From positions 38,575,501 to 38,639,500 of the forward strand of contig NC_091670.1 of the NCBI RefSeq assembly GCF_042453785.1: a stretch of DNA of 64,000 nt, read 5' to 3'. The translations under genes were made by a program, and so were the position numbers. Position 1 is the stretch's first letter; each line of letters begins with the position of its first letter. Shown in pieces: positions 33,848 through 45,600 of the stretch. The DNA is from Malus domestica (taxonomy: Eukaryota > Streptophyta > Magnoliopsida > Rosales > Rosaceae). Under the pieces are notes generated by a model that made no database searches, was not told the origin of the DNA, and saw nothing but the letters and a program-made list of their open reading frames with translations.

Positions 33848-35355
33848 CTAGAACAGATTCACACGAAAAAACCATGGAAGTACAAAAGCTATCACCAAAC
33901 ATGCCATTATGAAGTTGCAAAATGGTTGTCCCCGCCAACAGGATGCATTCCTCTCCGATGAGTTATTACCGATATCAGCAAGCGTTGCTTCATGCCACTC
34001 CTCCATAAATCTGTTATTCCCATGACCGGTAATGTTTTGCGCAGTCTCTCCACATATTTCACACGTCCTGTATGAATAAAATGAGAAAGGAGTCGGCATA
34101 AACTCTAACAAAAAAGTTTAAACGCAGCCATAGCATTACTTTTTATAGTGTGTTCACTATGACATTGATCCGGGATTCGAAACAGAAAAAGAACCAAATT
34201 ATGAATGAAAAACTAGACTACAGTTATAAATAGAACAAAGACCTTATCACCTGTGCAATCTATTTTACAAAACTAAATCTGATAAGTTTTCACTAACAAT
34301 TCTTGGAGATTCAGTAACTCAGTTGGTTTCCACATTCCGAAAGGGAAAAGACCATCGAATTTCCAGTGAGCAACGAGGTTGAACAATTTAGTAACAAGTT
34401 GAAGAAAGAAGTCTATTGGGAATCTTCGTCTTAAGTCTAGATTTCAACAGGTATAAATAAGAATTACGATCTAGTTACGCAGCATTATGAACTCAGAAAC
34501 ATCAAACACGAGATACAAGACAAGAAAAACATAGAAACTACAGATAGTATAGCCGAATACAAAATGAAGTTCAAAGCGCACAAAGCTTAAAGCATATCGT
34601 CGAAATACATGTCTTGTTATAAAGATATGAAGAAAGAGTTACCTGTTTCCTTTTACCCTAAACCATGCTTCGGCACAATGACCATGAGCAACGCCAAGCT
34701 CATCTTTACACCCACAACCGAGTTGAATTAAATCTGCTGTGATCGAACTATTAGCAGTTCCCATTTTTCTCGGCGGTGAGATATCAGAATTTAGATGGCA
34801 AATCCTACAAACCCTTTCCCCGTCCCATTTATTACCAAACCCTCTACCACTCCCACACTTCATATCATTCACATATGAATCATTTTCTGCTTGAGGCACC
34901 TTCTTCTTTGACTCTTCCATTAATACCTTACTCGATCCCAATTCCTCAACCTTCGGAACCAATCTTCTGTTATCTCCAACTGCACTCCCAGACTCACTTG
35001 AATTAATGACAACCACGGTCTCAGATACATTCCCATCAACCGAACAGTTGGAGTTCTTATTAGCTCCTTGCTCAACTTGACTAGGTACCTCATCACTACC
35101 ACGCTGGCCGCACGCCTCCTTATCATTCGGCTTCTCAAGCCCTTCTACCACTGCTTTATCAGACCCCAACTCACTCCCCAGTGCTTCCAAATCTTCATTT
35201 TTTCCGGTGACACAAACATCATCTTCGGATTCAATCACAATAACAGTCTCGACAACCGACCAAACAACAGAACTTTTCGACTTTTCACCCCCCTTCTGAT
35301 CAACTCCACCCAACACCTCCCTCCTATCCTGCAAATCACATGCCCCGGCATCCAT
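33848..35355 (-). CDS. RING-CH (RINGv) membrane protein, probable E3 ubiquitin ligase (310 aa)
   Basis: Two coding exons: 34643-35355 and 33848-34067, joined in phase (311 codons with stop). The N-terminal two thirds are acidic, Ser/Glu/Val-rich and probably disordered; VVETVIVIESEDD and SETVVVINSSES form an internal repeat. A C4HC3 RINGv finger follows: CRICHLNSD, a loop with LGCGCKDELG, HGHCAEAWF and, after the splice, CEICGETAQNI. The C-terminus has one predicted transmembrane helix (FIMACLVIAFVLPWFF). RINGv proteins of this architecture are membrane-bound E3 ligases, so ubiquitin transfer is inferred, with unknown substrate. The intron lies between the sixth and seventh zinc ligands, and both exons are needed for the finger. 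Upstream sequence near 35605 may hold a 5' UTR intron. Confidence 0.85.
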
Positions 35356-36515
35356 TTCTAAACATAAACTCTCTCTCTAACCTCCAAAAGACACCAACTT
35401 TCTCACACACCCAATTAACTCCAATAGTTCACACACAAATCCAATTACACAACCAACAGGCACATAACATTCTTATCTCTCTAAACCATAAGCAATGTGA
35501 TCAAAAACCACTCCATGCGTGTGTGTGTATATAATATCCAATCATCAAATAATCGACGAATAAACTGTTAAAAAAAACAGAAAAATCCCAAGAGCTAAAA
35601 ACCAAACCTTTATCCGTACAGGCCTGATCAATCCCAGAAAAGGAGCTGCAAAAAATAGAACTTTAAATCCTCAGAAACTAAAACATGGGAAATTTCAGAT
35701 CTGGGATTTTAATTCTATACGATTTCAACTACACCAAGTATGTGCTTTCAAATACTAGAAATGGGGTTTTTGATCAAATTATATAACGTGCACGGAGGAA
35801 GGAGTAGGAGGCTGGTGAAGAATGCAAACAAAAGATAAAAACAGGATAAAAGAATACAGAAAGATTTAAGGGAAATGAATAAATAATAACAAGAAGACAA
35901 GGAAACTTGAATTTTGGATCGGTTGAGGAGTGCGGAGATTTATTTCTTTTTTTTTACGGAAGGTGAAGGTGCAAAGAAATTGAATAAAAAGATTTCTTTT
36001 GATTTGGTAGCTGGGGGAATTTAATGTAATTTTATTTGGACAGGAATTCGACTTGGCAGAGAGAGTGTTTGGGGTTGCGTTTTGAATGGGTAAACTTTTT
36101 GGGTGAGTGGCGCGACTTGAGGAAACAGAGGAGGAGTTTCCAAGGTGGGAAGGAAGTCTCCGGATAGATTCAACTGTTTGCGGAGTTACTTTCAAAGTTT
36201 GGTTAGACGTGATGTTTGTTCCCATTGGCAGAGCCAAGTACTCCTTGCCATGTCATTTTTCCTTTAAGGATATACCGGCAATGAGCCGCGTATGACTCCG
36301 AGTTGTTCGAGACTTAGAGTGGTACTAAATCGAAAAATAAGACGTGTATAACTCTTTGACGTAGAATTCTGTAGTGAGGTCTCCGTGCCTCTCACCTTCT
36401 ATTGGATCTAGGTCAAAATTTTCCGTTTTCTTTGGGATAAACTGATAATAAGCATTGCGGATAACTCTGGAGGTAGAGTTTTGTAGCGAGGATCAAAGGG
36501 CTCCCGTTTTCTTTA
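35356..36515. other. 5' flank of the RING-CH gene
   Basis: Contains the presumed 5' UTR and promoter, possibly with a leader intron (TATCCGTACAGG near 35615). Short open frames on either strand have no recognisable family. No delimited mobile element seen. Confidence 0.35.
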
Positions 36516-36970
36516 GGCCATCTCCAATTGATGGAGGTTCAAGGGGCTACCTTTAGCCCTATAGCTTTTCAAGAAATTATATTTTAATGAACAGTGTCAG
36601 ACCATATTTTATACCATCTCTAACTGAGGAGGCCAAATGACCAAGCCAAACATAACTCTTTGACAAAAAATCATCTCTAACTGAAGGGGCCAAAGGGTCA
36701 TTGGTCAAATATAATTTATTATTTTAGTTGAATTAATATGGTTATTTTAATTGAATGGTCTGAAGCCGGGTAGCCGTTGGTATTCAAATGGGCTAAGCTG
36801 GAGGGCTGGTTGGCTGGCTGGAAATGGCCAGCCCGCTGGCCTGATTTGGGGGTTTTGGCCGGTGGGGCTTACAAGCCTTTTGGTCTAGTCCTCGGTTGGA
36901 AACGGTTTTTGTGTCATTCCGAACTGTTTTTAGCCCTATAACCTTTTGGCCGTATCAGTTGGAGATGACC
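36516..36970. mobile_element. Tourist-like (PIF/Harbinger) MITE, 455 bp
   Basis: Left end GGCCATCTCCAATTGATGG, right end CAGTTGGAGATGACC, flanked by TTA (36513-36515 and 36971-36973). The ends and internal motifs (GGGGCCAAAGGGTCA, CCTCGGTTGGAAACGG) are related to the element at 173-1025, so these are two members of one superfamily. Confidence 0.75.
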
Positions 36971-36973
36971 TTA

Positions 36974-39695
36974 GTGCTTCCCGACTTCTACTTCTTGATG
37001 AAAACTTGTAGTATATATGTAGAGTTTTCCCGTTTTCTTTCTTTGGTTTACAAGTTAATCAGACTCCTTTATCGTGATGTCTGGTTGGATTCAGACAAAA
37101 AGACTAAAAATGGTGCACCAACCCTATTGACAAGAACATGTTGATGCTGCAAAGCGTCTAACTTGAGTGGTAGAGGGCTTTATTTCTCTATTTAAAAATA
37201 TAACAAGAGTTGGATTAATTCTTAAATTTGTCATTGGCTCAAACTTGGGTATAAAGGTATCTCCTGCCTAAAATTAGGTTAAAATAATGCATATAAATAA
37301 AACCAATAAGATATGGTGCATTTTCATGAAATATAAGTGTATATACATTGTATGAGGTTGGTGGTACGAGGAACATTTTGTTGATCGGTCTAAGAATTAT
37401 AATTGCAGACCTAAGATTTAACTTCCTTGAAAACTTCCTTATAAGACGGAATTTTAAATAAGATTGAAGCACAATTCAAAAGCAAATAGAAATTACAAGA
37501 CATGTAGAGGTGGCAAATCAACCAATTGGATTGTTAATGAGGACCTGTTAAGAACGTGTAATTAGTAGCTTAATATTTAGGTTGCTAATTTCGTAACAAA
37601 AGCACTTCAAATTCAATAATTTAGAAAGATGGAAAAAATCAATTTATTTTGTATTTGAGAGAAGGGGCCAAGTAGATAGATGATGAGTTTTGTTACCCCT
37701 CAATCTAAACTTTTGAAGTATCTTTATATAAATTGTGAGGTGTTTGTTTTTATTTATTAACCTTGTCAATACGAGACTAAAAAAATAATCATATTTTCGA
37801 GTCTTTAATTAATTTGTATAAGAAATAAATATGCACCTTCCGGGTCAGGCTAACCCTAATTACACGATAAACAAAACTCACCAATCAATGACATACAAAA
37901 TGCATCCAAGTTATAGTATGTTGAATGTCTATTAACCAATTGGGTGGAGCTGACTTTACTTGGATGGTACACAACAACTCTCTTATAAGGTATAATATGA
38001 AATATATATCTTTAACTCAGGGAGGTTTAAGCTTAAAATACTTGAACATAAGGTAGTTTGATGAGATACTAGGGGGAGGGGGAGTTGATTTGTAGGAAAG
38101 AAGTTAAGTAGGGTTTGTTTTTTCTTGGATGGTACAGTTACCCAACTAATTGACAATAATTAGTATTATCATTAGCTTAATTAGGGTTAAGATAATCAGA
38201 CCTTGTCGGGTAAACAATAAGCGTCAATATAATTATCTTCTTTTGTCCTGATAGAAGTAATACTACTTGTTTCAAGAGGCATTATCTGATTAAGATATAC
38301 AACGCCCCTGCAAAAAATGCAAACATAACTCAGTTAACTTTGTATGTACCCAAAAACAAAAAATATTATAACTCAAACAATTTGGAATTAACTTATTTAT
38401 ATTTGGGATTCCATGCACGACGATATTCTAAACTAATAACACTTTTTAATTATGTGTTTAACTTGCCAACATGACTGATGTATCTTTTTATAAAAGTAAT
38501 AGTGTTTCATTTCCAAGATTAATCAAGTGCAAGAGGTGTCATGTGAGTACATTTGCTCAAATTATCAATTTGTTGATTGTAGATTATTCGTAACAATTGT
38601 ACGGCTATCACAATAGACCAACATAACCATTCTGTAACATACCTGTCACAAAAACGGTATGCATGTCGCATCATCGAGTTATTAGTTTAGAATAGAATAT
38701 CATGGTGGAAGGTGCAATTCAAATCCATGAAATGAAATGTACTGGGGAGGATTACGGTACACCAGGTACATGTCGACCTAGAGCATGGTGATCTGTGTAA
38801 ATCCGACACATGCATGCATACCTTAAGATAGAAAATCAAATTACATGAACGGGTTCATCATCACATTACTTTCTTATTCAATAATATGATATAAAAAATC
38901 TGGTCCAACGAACCTGATCCATATAAATCGTTCTTCAAAACCAAATGATGGATAAAGAAGGTCTAGTCCCACGGCCAGTCAACCACCCAATAAGGTTGTG
39001 TACACGTCATGAACCCTAATTAAAGGCAAATACTATGAACTTGAGAAAGAAACCAAGGCTGGCACTTTGGCATTAACATGTGGTCATGCTGATTTGCCAA
39101 ACCACAACCAATCTGATGTGGTTGCAACTTACAAAAGGGAATCAAGATTCTTATCCAAAAAAGGTCTCAATCATGGGTTTGTTCTATCTGTCTACTGTCT
39201 ATTGTGCCACCATTTTGATCACTTACAGAACGAGAGAAGTCACCAATCATGAAGAAAAAAAAGAATAAAAACGAGATCAATTAGTCTTATCCGCTTGATC
39301 CAATTCCTAAAATTTCAGGTGTTAGATTATGGAGCTTACGGTGGAATCCGCACTTTTCCGATTCCATATTGTTACTAACCAAATGAAAAATTGGGAATTG
39401 AAGTGATTCCAATACCGATGTTTTAGTATAAGCAGAAAAGTCGAGAATCGAAATAATCGAAATCATTTTTATTCTCAGTTGCAAGTAAACATGTTAGTTT
39501 GATTAGGAAAGAACTCTATATAGTGAATTAGCAACCCTATCCAAACAACAGAACGTAAGATTCATTTACAGTTGCACTTTCCTTTTGAACTTGCCTGCGA
39601 GCCGGCGAAAGGGCAGACCGACAGCCCTAGCCACCTGGCCTAAACCACGTCTGCCATCACAGTTTCTCTTTAATACTACAACTCATATTTTCTTG
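36974..39695. other. Long gene-free AT-rich region
   Basis: No coding sequence, RNA gene or delimited mobile element could be supported. Short open frames at 37239-37472, 39067-39268 and 39287-39484 have no family resemblance. The last roughly 150 bp are probably the 3' UTR of the LRR receptor kinase. Confidence 0.4.
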
Positions 39696-42600
39696 TCAAC
39701 GAGGTCCTGAAAGTTGCATGGCTTCAATAATGAAAGAAGACTCTTGATGCACATTACTACAAGTCCTCGAGAAATCATGAGCCCTGGCCTCAAAGAGGTT
39801 GGTTCCGCCTTGTGATCCCTCAGTCTCAGTATGTCCTGATTGCCCAACAAGGCCTTCCAAAATCTTCAAGACGTCTGACATCTTTGGCCGGAGGATGGGG
39901 CTTGATTGAGTACACTGGAGAGCTAACTCGACGCATTGTTCTAGTTCTATTGCATCAAAACATCCTTTAAGATCTCGGTCTACTAGCACTTCAAGCCTTT
40001 TCTCCTCATGTAGGGTTCTAACCTGCACAATTCAAGAATATGTGAAATGTTTGAAAAGGCACGAAAACGGAGACAAAAATGAAAGAGTGCAAACTAGGAT
40101 TGTGAAAGATTAACTCTTCTTTTACACAGCTTAGATGTATGAGACAGACAAGGATGAATTATAAACCGAAGAACATTCCCGCGAAAAATGAGACAGACAA
40201 TTTACATGTGAAACTAACACTATTTACCAAATCAAGAATCATTCCCTTCTGAACTTGACCATTTCCAGCATCTAATGCTTTCTGCCCTGTTATGAGTTCC
40301 AGAAGCAGTATACCGAATCCAAAAACATCAGTTTTTTCAGAAGACTGTCCGGTTGAGAGATACTCTGGTGCTATGTGCCCTACAGTCCCCCGCACTGCAG
40401 TAGTAACATGTGATTCCCTCCGATCTAACAGCTTGGCTAGACCGAAATCCCCAACTACAGCTTCATAACTTGCGTCAAGTAAAATGTTTGCAGCTTTGAC
40501 GTCCCTATGAATAATTTTTGGATTACACTGCTCATGCAAGTACAGGAGTCCACGGGCAGCCCCAAGGGCGATACACAATCTTCTGTCCCAATCCAATGAT
40601 GGTTTTTCTCTACCAGTCTCTGTTGGTAAAACTCAAATCGTAAGAACAACCAGCAAAGAAATAAAAAAGATAAGCTACTTAGTATAAAAGACAAATGGTA
40701 CATGAACAAATTGTTAAACTGCTTGGACCGAGGAAGACATTTAGAATGCCTCAACAACAACAACAACAACAACAACAAAGCCTTTTCCCACTAAGTGGGG
40801 TCGGCTATATGAATCCTAGAACGCCATTGCGCTCGGTTTTGTGTCATGTCCTCCGTTAGATCCAAGTACTCTAAGTCTTTTCTTAGAGTCTCTTCCAAAG
40901 TTTTCCTAGGTCTTCCTCTACCCCTTTGGCCCTGAACCTCTGTCCCGTAGTCACATCTTCGAACCGGAGCGTCAGTCGGCCTTCTTTGCACATGTCCAAA
41001 TCATCGGAGCCGATTTTCTCTCATCTTTCCTACAATTTCGGCTACTCCTACTTTACCTCGGATATCCTCATTCCCAATCTTATCCTTTCTCGTGTGCCCA
41101 CACATCCCACGAAGCATCCTCATCTCCGCTACACCCATTTTGTGTACGTGTTGATGCTTCACCGCCCAACATTCTGTGCCATACAACATCGCTGGCCTTA
41201 TTGCCGTCCTATAAAATTTTCCCTTGAGCTTTAGTGGCCTACGACGGTCACACAACACGCCGGATGCACTCTTACACTTCATCCATCCAGCTCGTATTCT
41301 ATGGTTGAGATCTCCATCTAATTCTCCGTTCTCTTGCAAGATAGATCCTAGGTAGCGAAAACGGTCGCTTTTTGTGATCTTCGCTAGATTGCTCCGGTCA
41401 TTAGTGTGGATAAGTATATAAATGGATAGAGATAGGAAAGCAAACACAAGATGTACGTGGTTCACCCAGATTGGCTACGTCCACAGAATAGAAGAGTTCT
41501 CATTAATTGTGAAGGGTTTACACAAGTACATAGGTTCAAGCTCTCCTTTAGTGAGTACAAGTGAATGATTTTGTACAAATGACATTAGGAAATATTGTGG
41601 GAGAATGATCTCGTAATCACGAAACTTCTAAGTATCGGAGTGTGGTGTCGTCTTGACTTGCCTTATCTGTCTCATAGGTAGATGTGGCATCTTCTCTGAA
41701 AGTACTCTTCCTCCATCCAGGGGTGGTATCTTTAACTGGTGGAGATGCACAAGGTAATGTATCAATTTCACTTGAAGCTTACTTGTAGTCTCAGGCTTGG
41801 TCAAGCGCGATACAAACCATGTAGTAGGAGTCCCCCAAGTCGCCGAGCTAGGGGGTCTGCTGAAAGAGGTGACAGACAAGGTAAGCAATCAGAGCTCCGA
41901 CTGATTGTTCACCTTCTCCCCATCTTGCAGCAGCATGAAGGATAAAGAGAAGAAAAATGAGAAGAGATGATATGAGATACTTTTTCTTTTGAAGAAGTAA
42001 CTTTCCACAGGCTTATTCTTGAACTGAGCTGGAGGGTTTTCTGGTTTCCTCCAGAGTATAAGGCCGACTGAAGAATTTGAGGGTCAAAACAAGTCCATCA
42101 AATCTAGAGTACGTTCCACCCTACTGATATGGGATACTTTTGCTTTTGACAGAGTAATGGGTGTATCGGCACGTGTGCTGTTACGCTTGTCTCCACATGC
42201 TTCCTTGTATCCTTCGCACTTGCCCTATCTGTTCCTCAAGCAGATGCAGAATCTTCCCTAGAAACATAAGATGTTGAAGATGAGTACTCGAGAGCAATGC
42301 CAGGTAAGTAATCAGGTAAGGGGTTCCAGGCAGTCAGTTCCTGGCTGGAAGCTTGATTCCAAGTGCTGACTGATTGCTCTCTTTCTCCTTGTCTTGCAGG
42401 TAAAAACAAGGCCAAAGGAAAAGACAGGGAAAAAGCATGATATGAGATACTCTTGCTTTTAACCCTGATGATATGAGATATTCTTGCTCTAGTATAGCTT
42501 GTTTGCAGAGGTATTATCGGGGGGAAAGAAAGCTGAATATTTCGAAAGGCTTCGTTGGGAGTGCCCTCTCAGATATGATGAAGGGTTGAGCATTTTTGCA

Positions 42601-45600
42601 GGTCTGCCTGTCCGTTGGGGATGGAGGTCGACATATATAGGAGTCTCCCTAACAACAAGTAGTAATGCTATTCCTTTACCCTGCTTGGTCATAGCACGGT
42701 AGTGGGAGCTGCCAGTTGCAATGGTACTGTTCCTTTACCCTCTCTTCGCTTTTGAGAAAGTAGTCATGTTGGGAGTCTGGCTCTCGAGATTCGGAGGACG
42801 GTGCCTCTTCGATTTTGGAGCAAGCAATCTTGTTGGGAGTGTTTTCTCGAAAGTGAGTAAAGGTTGGGCATGTTTGCTAGTCTACCTTGCCACGAAGCAC
42901 AGAGGTTGACACACAAGGACTTTCCAATTATCCAGCAGTGGTACTGTTCCTTTACCCTTGTGGGTAATAATATGGTAGCTAGACCTTCAACATTTATGTG
43001 TCTAAACTTTGTTAGTGCTGTTTCTTTGCTATTCTTTTACCTTTCTTGGTCAGAGCGATGTAGTGGGAGCTGCAAGCTTCACGTGCTCAACTTTGGCAGA
43101 GAACTTTGGCAAAGTTATCTGTGGTACCCATGAGCTATTGTTGCGTGTGGGAAGTGGGTGATTGAACAGTAAGATTCATGTGCTTTCTACTTCACCAGAA
43201 GTCTTCGACAGAATGCCCATAATTTCTGCAAAGCTGAATGTGCGTGTGACAGGTGCTGACAAGGCTAGAAAAGTAGGTGCCTCTTCGATTTCTGAGATCG
43301 GCCCTCGTGGTCTCTGAGCAGCCCAGCTTTTGAGAAAGCGAGCGCCTCTTCGATTGATTCGGAGAACGATGCCTCATCGATTTTTGAGAAAGCAATCATG
43401 CTGGGGGTCTGGCTCTCGAAGATTCGGGGAGCAGTGTCTCTTCGATTTTTGAGAAAGTAATCACGTTGGGAGTCTGGCTCTCGAGATTCGAAGGGCGGTG
43501 CCTCTTCGATTTTGGAGCAAGCAATCTTGTTGGGAGTGTTTTCTCGAATGTGAGTAAAGGTTGGGCATGTTTGCTAGTCTACCTTGCCACGAAGCACAAA
43601 GGTTGACACACAGAGACTTTCCAATTATCCAGCAATGGTACTGTTCCTTTACCCTCTCTTCGATTTTTAAGAAAGTAGTCATGTTGGGAGTCTGGCTCTC
43701 GAGATTCGGAGGACGGTGCCTCTTCGATTTTGGAGCAAGCAATCTTATTGGGAGTGTTTTCTCGAATGTGAGTAAAGGTTGGGCATGTTTGCTAGTCTAC
43801 CTTGCCACGAAGCACAGAGGTTGACACACAGGGACTTTCCAATTATCCAGCAGTGGTACTGTTCCTTTACCCTTGTGGGTAATAATATGGTAGCTAGACC
43901 TTCAAAATTTATGGGTCTAAACTTTGTTAGTGCTGTTTCTTTGCTATTCTTTTACCCTTCTTGGTCAGAGCGATGTAGTGGGAGCTGCAAGCTTCACGTG
44001 CTCAACTTTGGCAGAGAACTTTGGCAAAGTTATCTGTGGTACCCATGAGCTATTGTTGCGTGTGGGAAGTGGGTGATTGAACAGTAAGATTCATGTGTTT
44101 TCTACTTCCCCAGAAGTCTTCGACAGAATGCCCATAATTTCTGCAAAGCTGAGTGTGCGTGTGACGGGTGCTGACAAGGCTGGAAAAGTAGGTGCCTCTT
44201 CGATTTCTGAGATCGGCCCTCGTGGTCTCTAGGGAGCCCAGCTTTTGAGAAAGCGAGCGCCTCTTCGATTTCTGAGATCGGCCTTCGTGGTCTTTGAGCA
44301 GCCCAACTTTTGAGAAAGCAAATGCCTCTTCGATTTCTGAGATCAACCCTCGTGATCTCTAAGCAGCCCAGCTTTTGAGAAAGCAAACGCCTCTTCGATT
44401 TCTGAGCAGGCGCCTCTTCGATTTCTGAAGCTCCGTCGAGTGCAGATTTTTATAGAGGCTGACATTAAGTTCCAAAGCACACTTGAATCTCCACCAGTAG
44501 AAGCTTCATTCTTGCACTTCTAAGATCTTGATTTGTCCGACCTCTTCTCTCTTCAACACCTTTGAAAATGTCTGGCCCCTCCGACCGTCGTTTTGACTTG
44601 AACCTTGTTGAAGAGGCAGCCCCGCCTTCTCCAGACAACATATGGCGCCCATCCTTCGTCTCCCCTACTGGTCCTCTTACCGTTGGGGATTCCGTGATGA
44701 AGAATGATATGACCGCTGCGGTGGTGGCCAGGAACCTTCTCACTCCCAAAGATAACAGACTACTTTCCAAACGGTCTGATGAGTTAGCTGTTAAGGATTC
44801 GCTGGCTCTCAGTGTTCAGTGTGCAGGTTCTGTGTCTAATATGGCCCAACGCCTATTTGCTCGAACCCGCCAAGTTGAATCCTTGGCGGCTGAAGTGATG
44901 AGTCTCAAACAGGAGATTAGAGGGCTCAAGCATGAGAATAAACAGTTGCACCGGCTCGCACATGACTATGCTACAAACATGAAGAGGAAGCTTGACCAGA
45001 TGAAGGAAACTGATGGTCAGGTTTTACTTGATCATCAGAGATTTGTGGGTTTGTTCCAAAGGCATTTATTGCCTTCGTCTTCTGGGGCTGTACCGCGTAA
45101 TGAAGCTCCGAATGATCAACCTCTGATGCCTCCTCCTTCTAGGGTTTTGTCCAGTACTGAGGCTCCAAATGATCCCCCTCCGGTGCCTTCTCTTTCTGGG
45201 GCTCTACCGACTGCTGAGACTTCTCCTAAGCAACCTTTGTGAAGGCTCCGTCTTGTGTGTTTATTTTGACTCATGTATATGTACATATTTGTAGCTGATC
45301 GGGGATATCAATAAATAAGCTTTCCTTCATTTCAACGTATTGTGTTAAATACACCAAAGCCTTCTTCGCTAAGTTCTTTGAATTTTCTTTTGTTGAAGCT
45401 TGTATGTTGAAGCTTTCTGATTGGAGCATGTAGGTTGGGGTAGTGTTCCCTTAATTTCCCGAGTGAGGAAAACTTCTCGGTTGGAGACTTGGAAAATCCA
45501 AGTCACTGAGTGGGATCGGCTATATGAATCTTAGAACGCCATTTTGCTCGATCCTGTGTCATGTCCTTCGTTAGATCCAAGTACTCTAAGTCTTTTCTTA

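Larger units (their letters stand above)
41379..45501. repeat. Unidentified repeat DNA inside the composite insertion
   Basis: 4.1 kb that belongs neither to the LINE nor to the receptor gene. It contains recurring ATATGAGATACT..TTGCTTTT motifs (about 41965-42490), a 640-bp direct repeat, a 65-bp tandem array and a 224-codon frame. No LTR pair, reverse transcriptase or transposase was recognised. It may be a fragment of a non-autonomous retroelement. Confidence 0.55.

Noticed and set aside
42719-44273. 640-bp direct repeats as the LTR pair of an LTR retrotransposon
   Set aside because: Only about 275 bp separates the copies, there is no TG..CA end structure or primer-binding site, and a third partial copy lies between them.
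42719-44430. CRISPR-like array or satellite
   Set aside because: The 65-bp units are tandem without unique spacers, and the 640-bp copies are direct duplications within repeat DNA of a plant nuclear genome.
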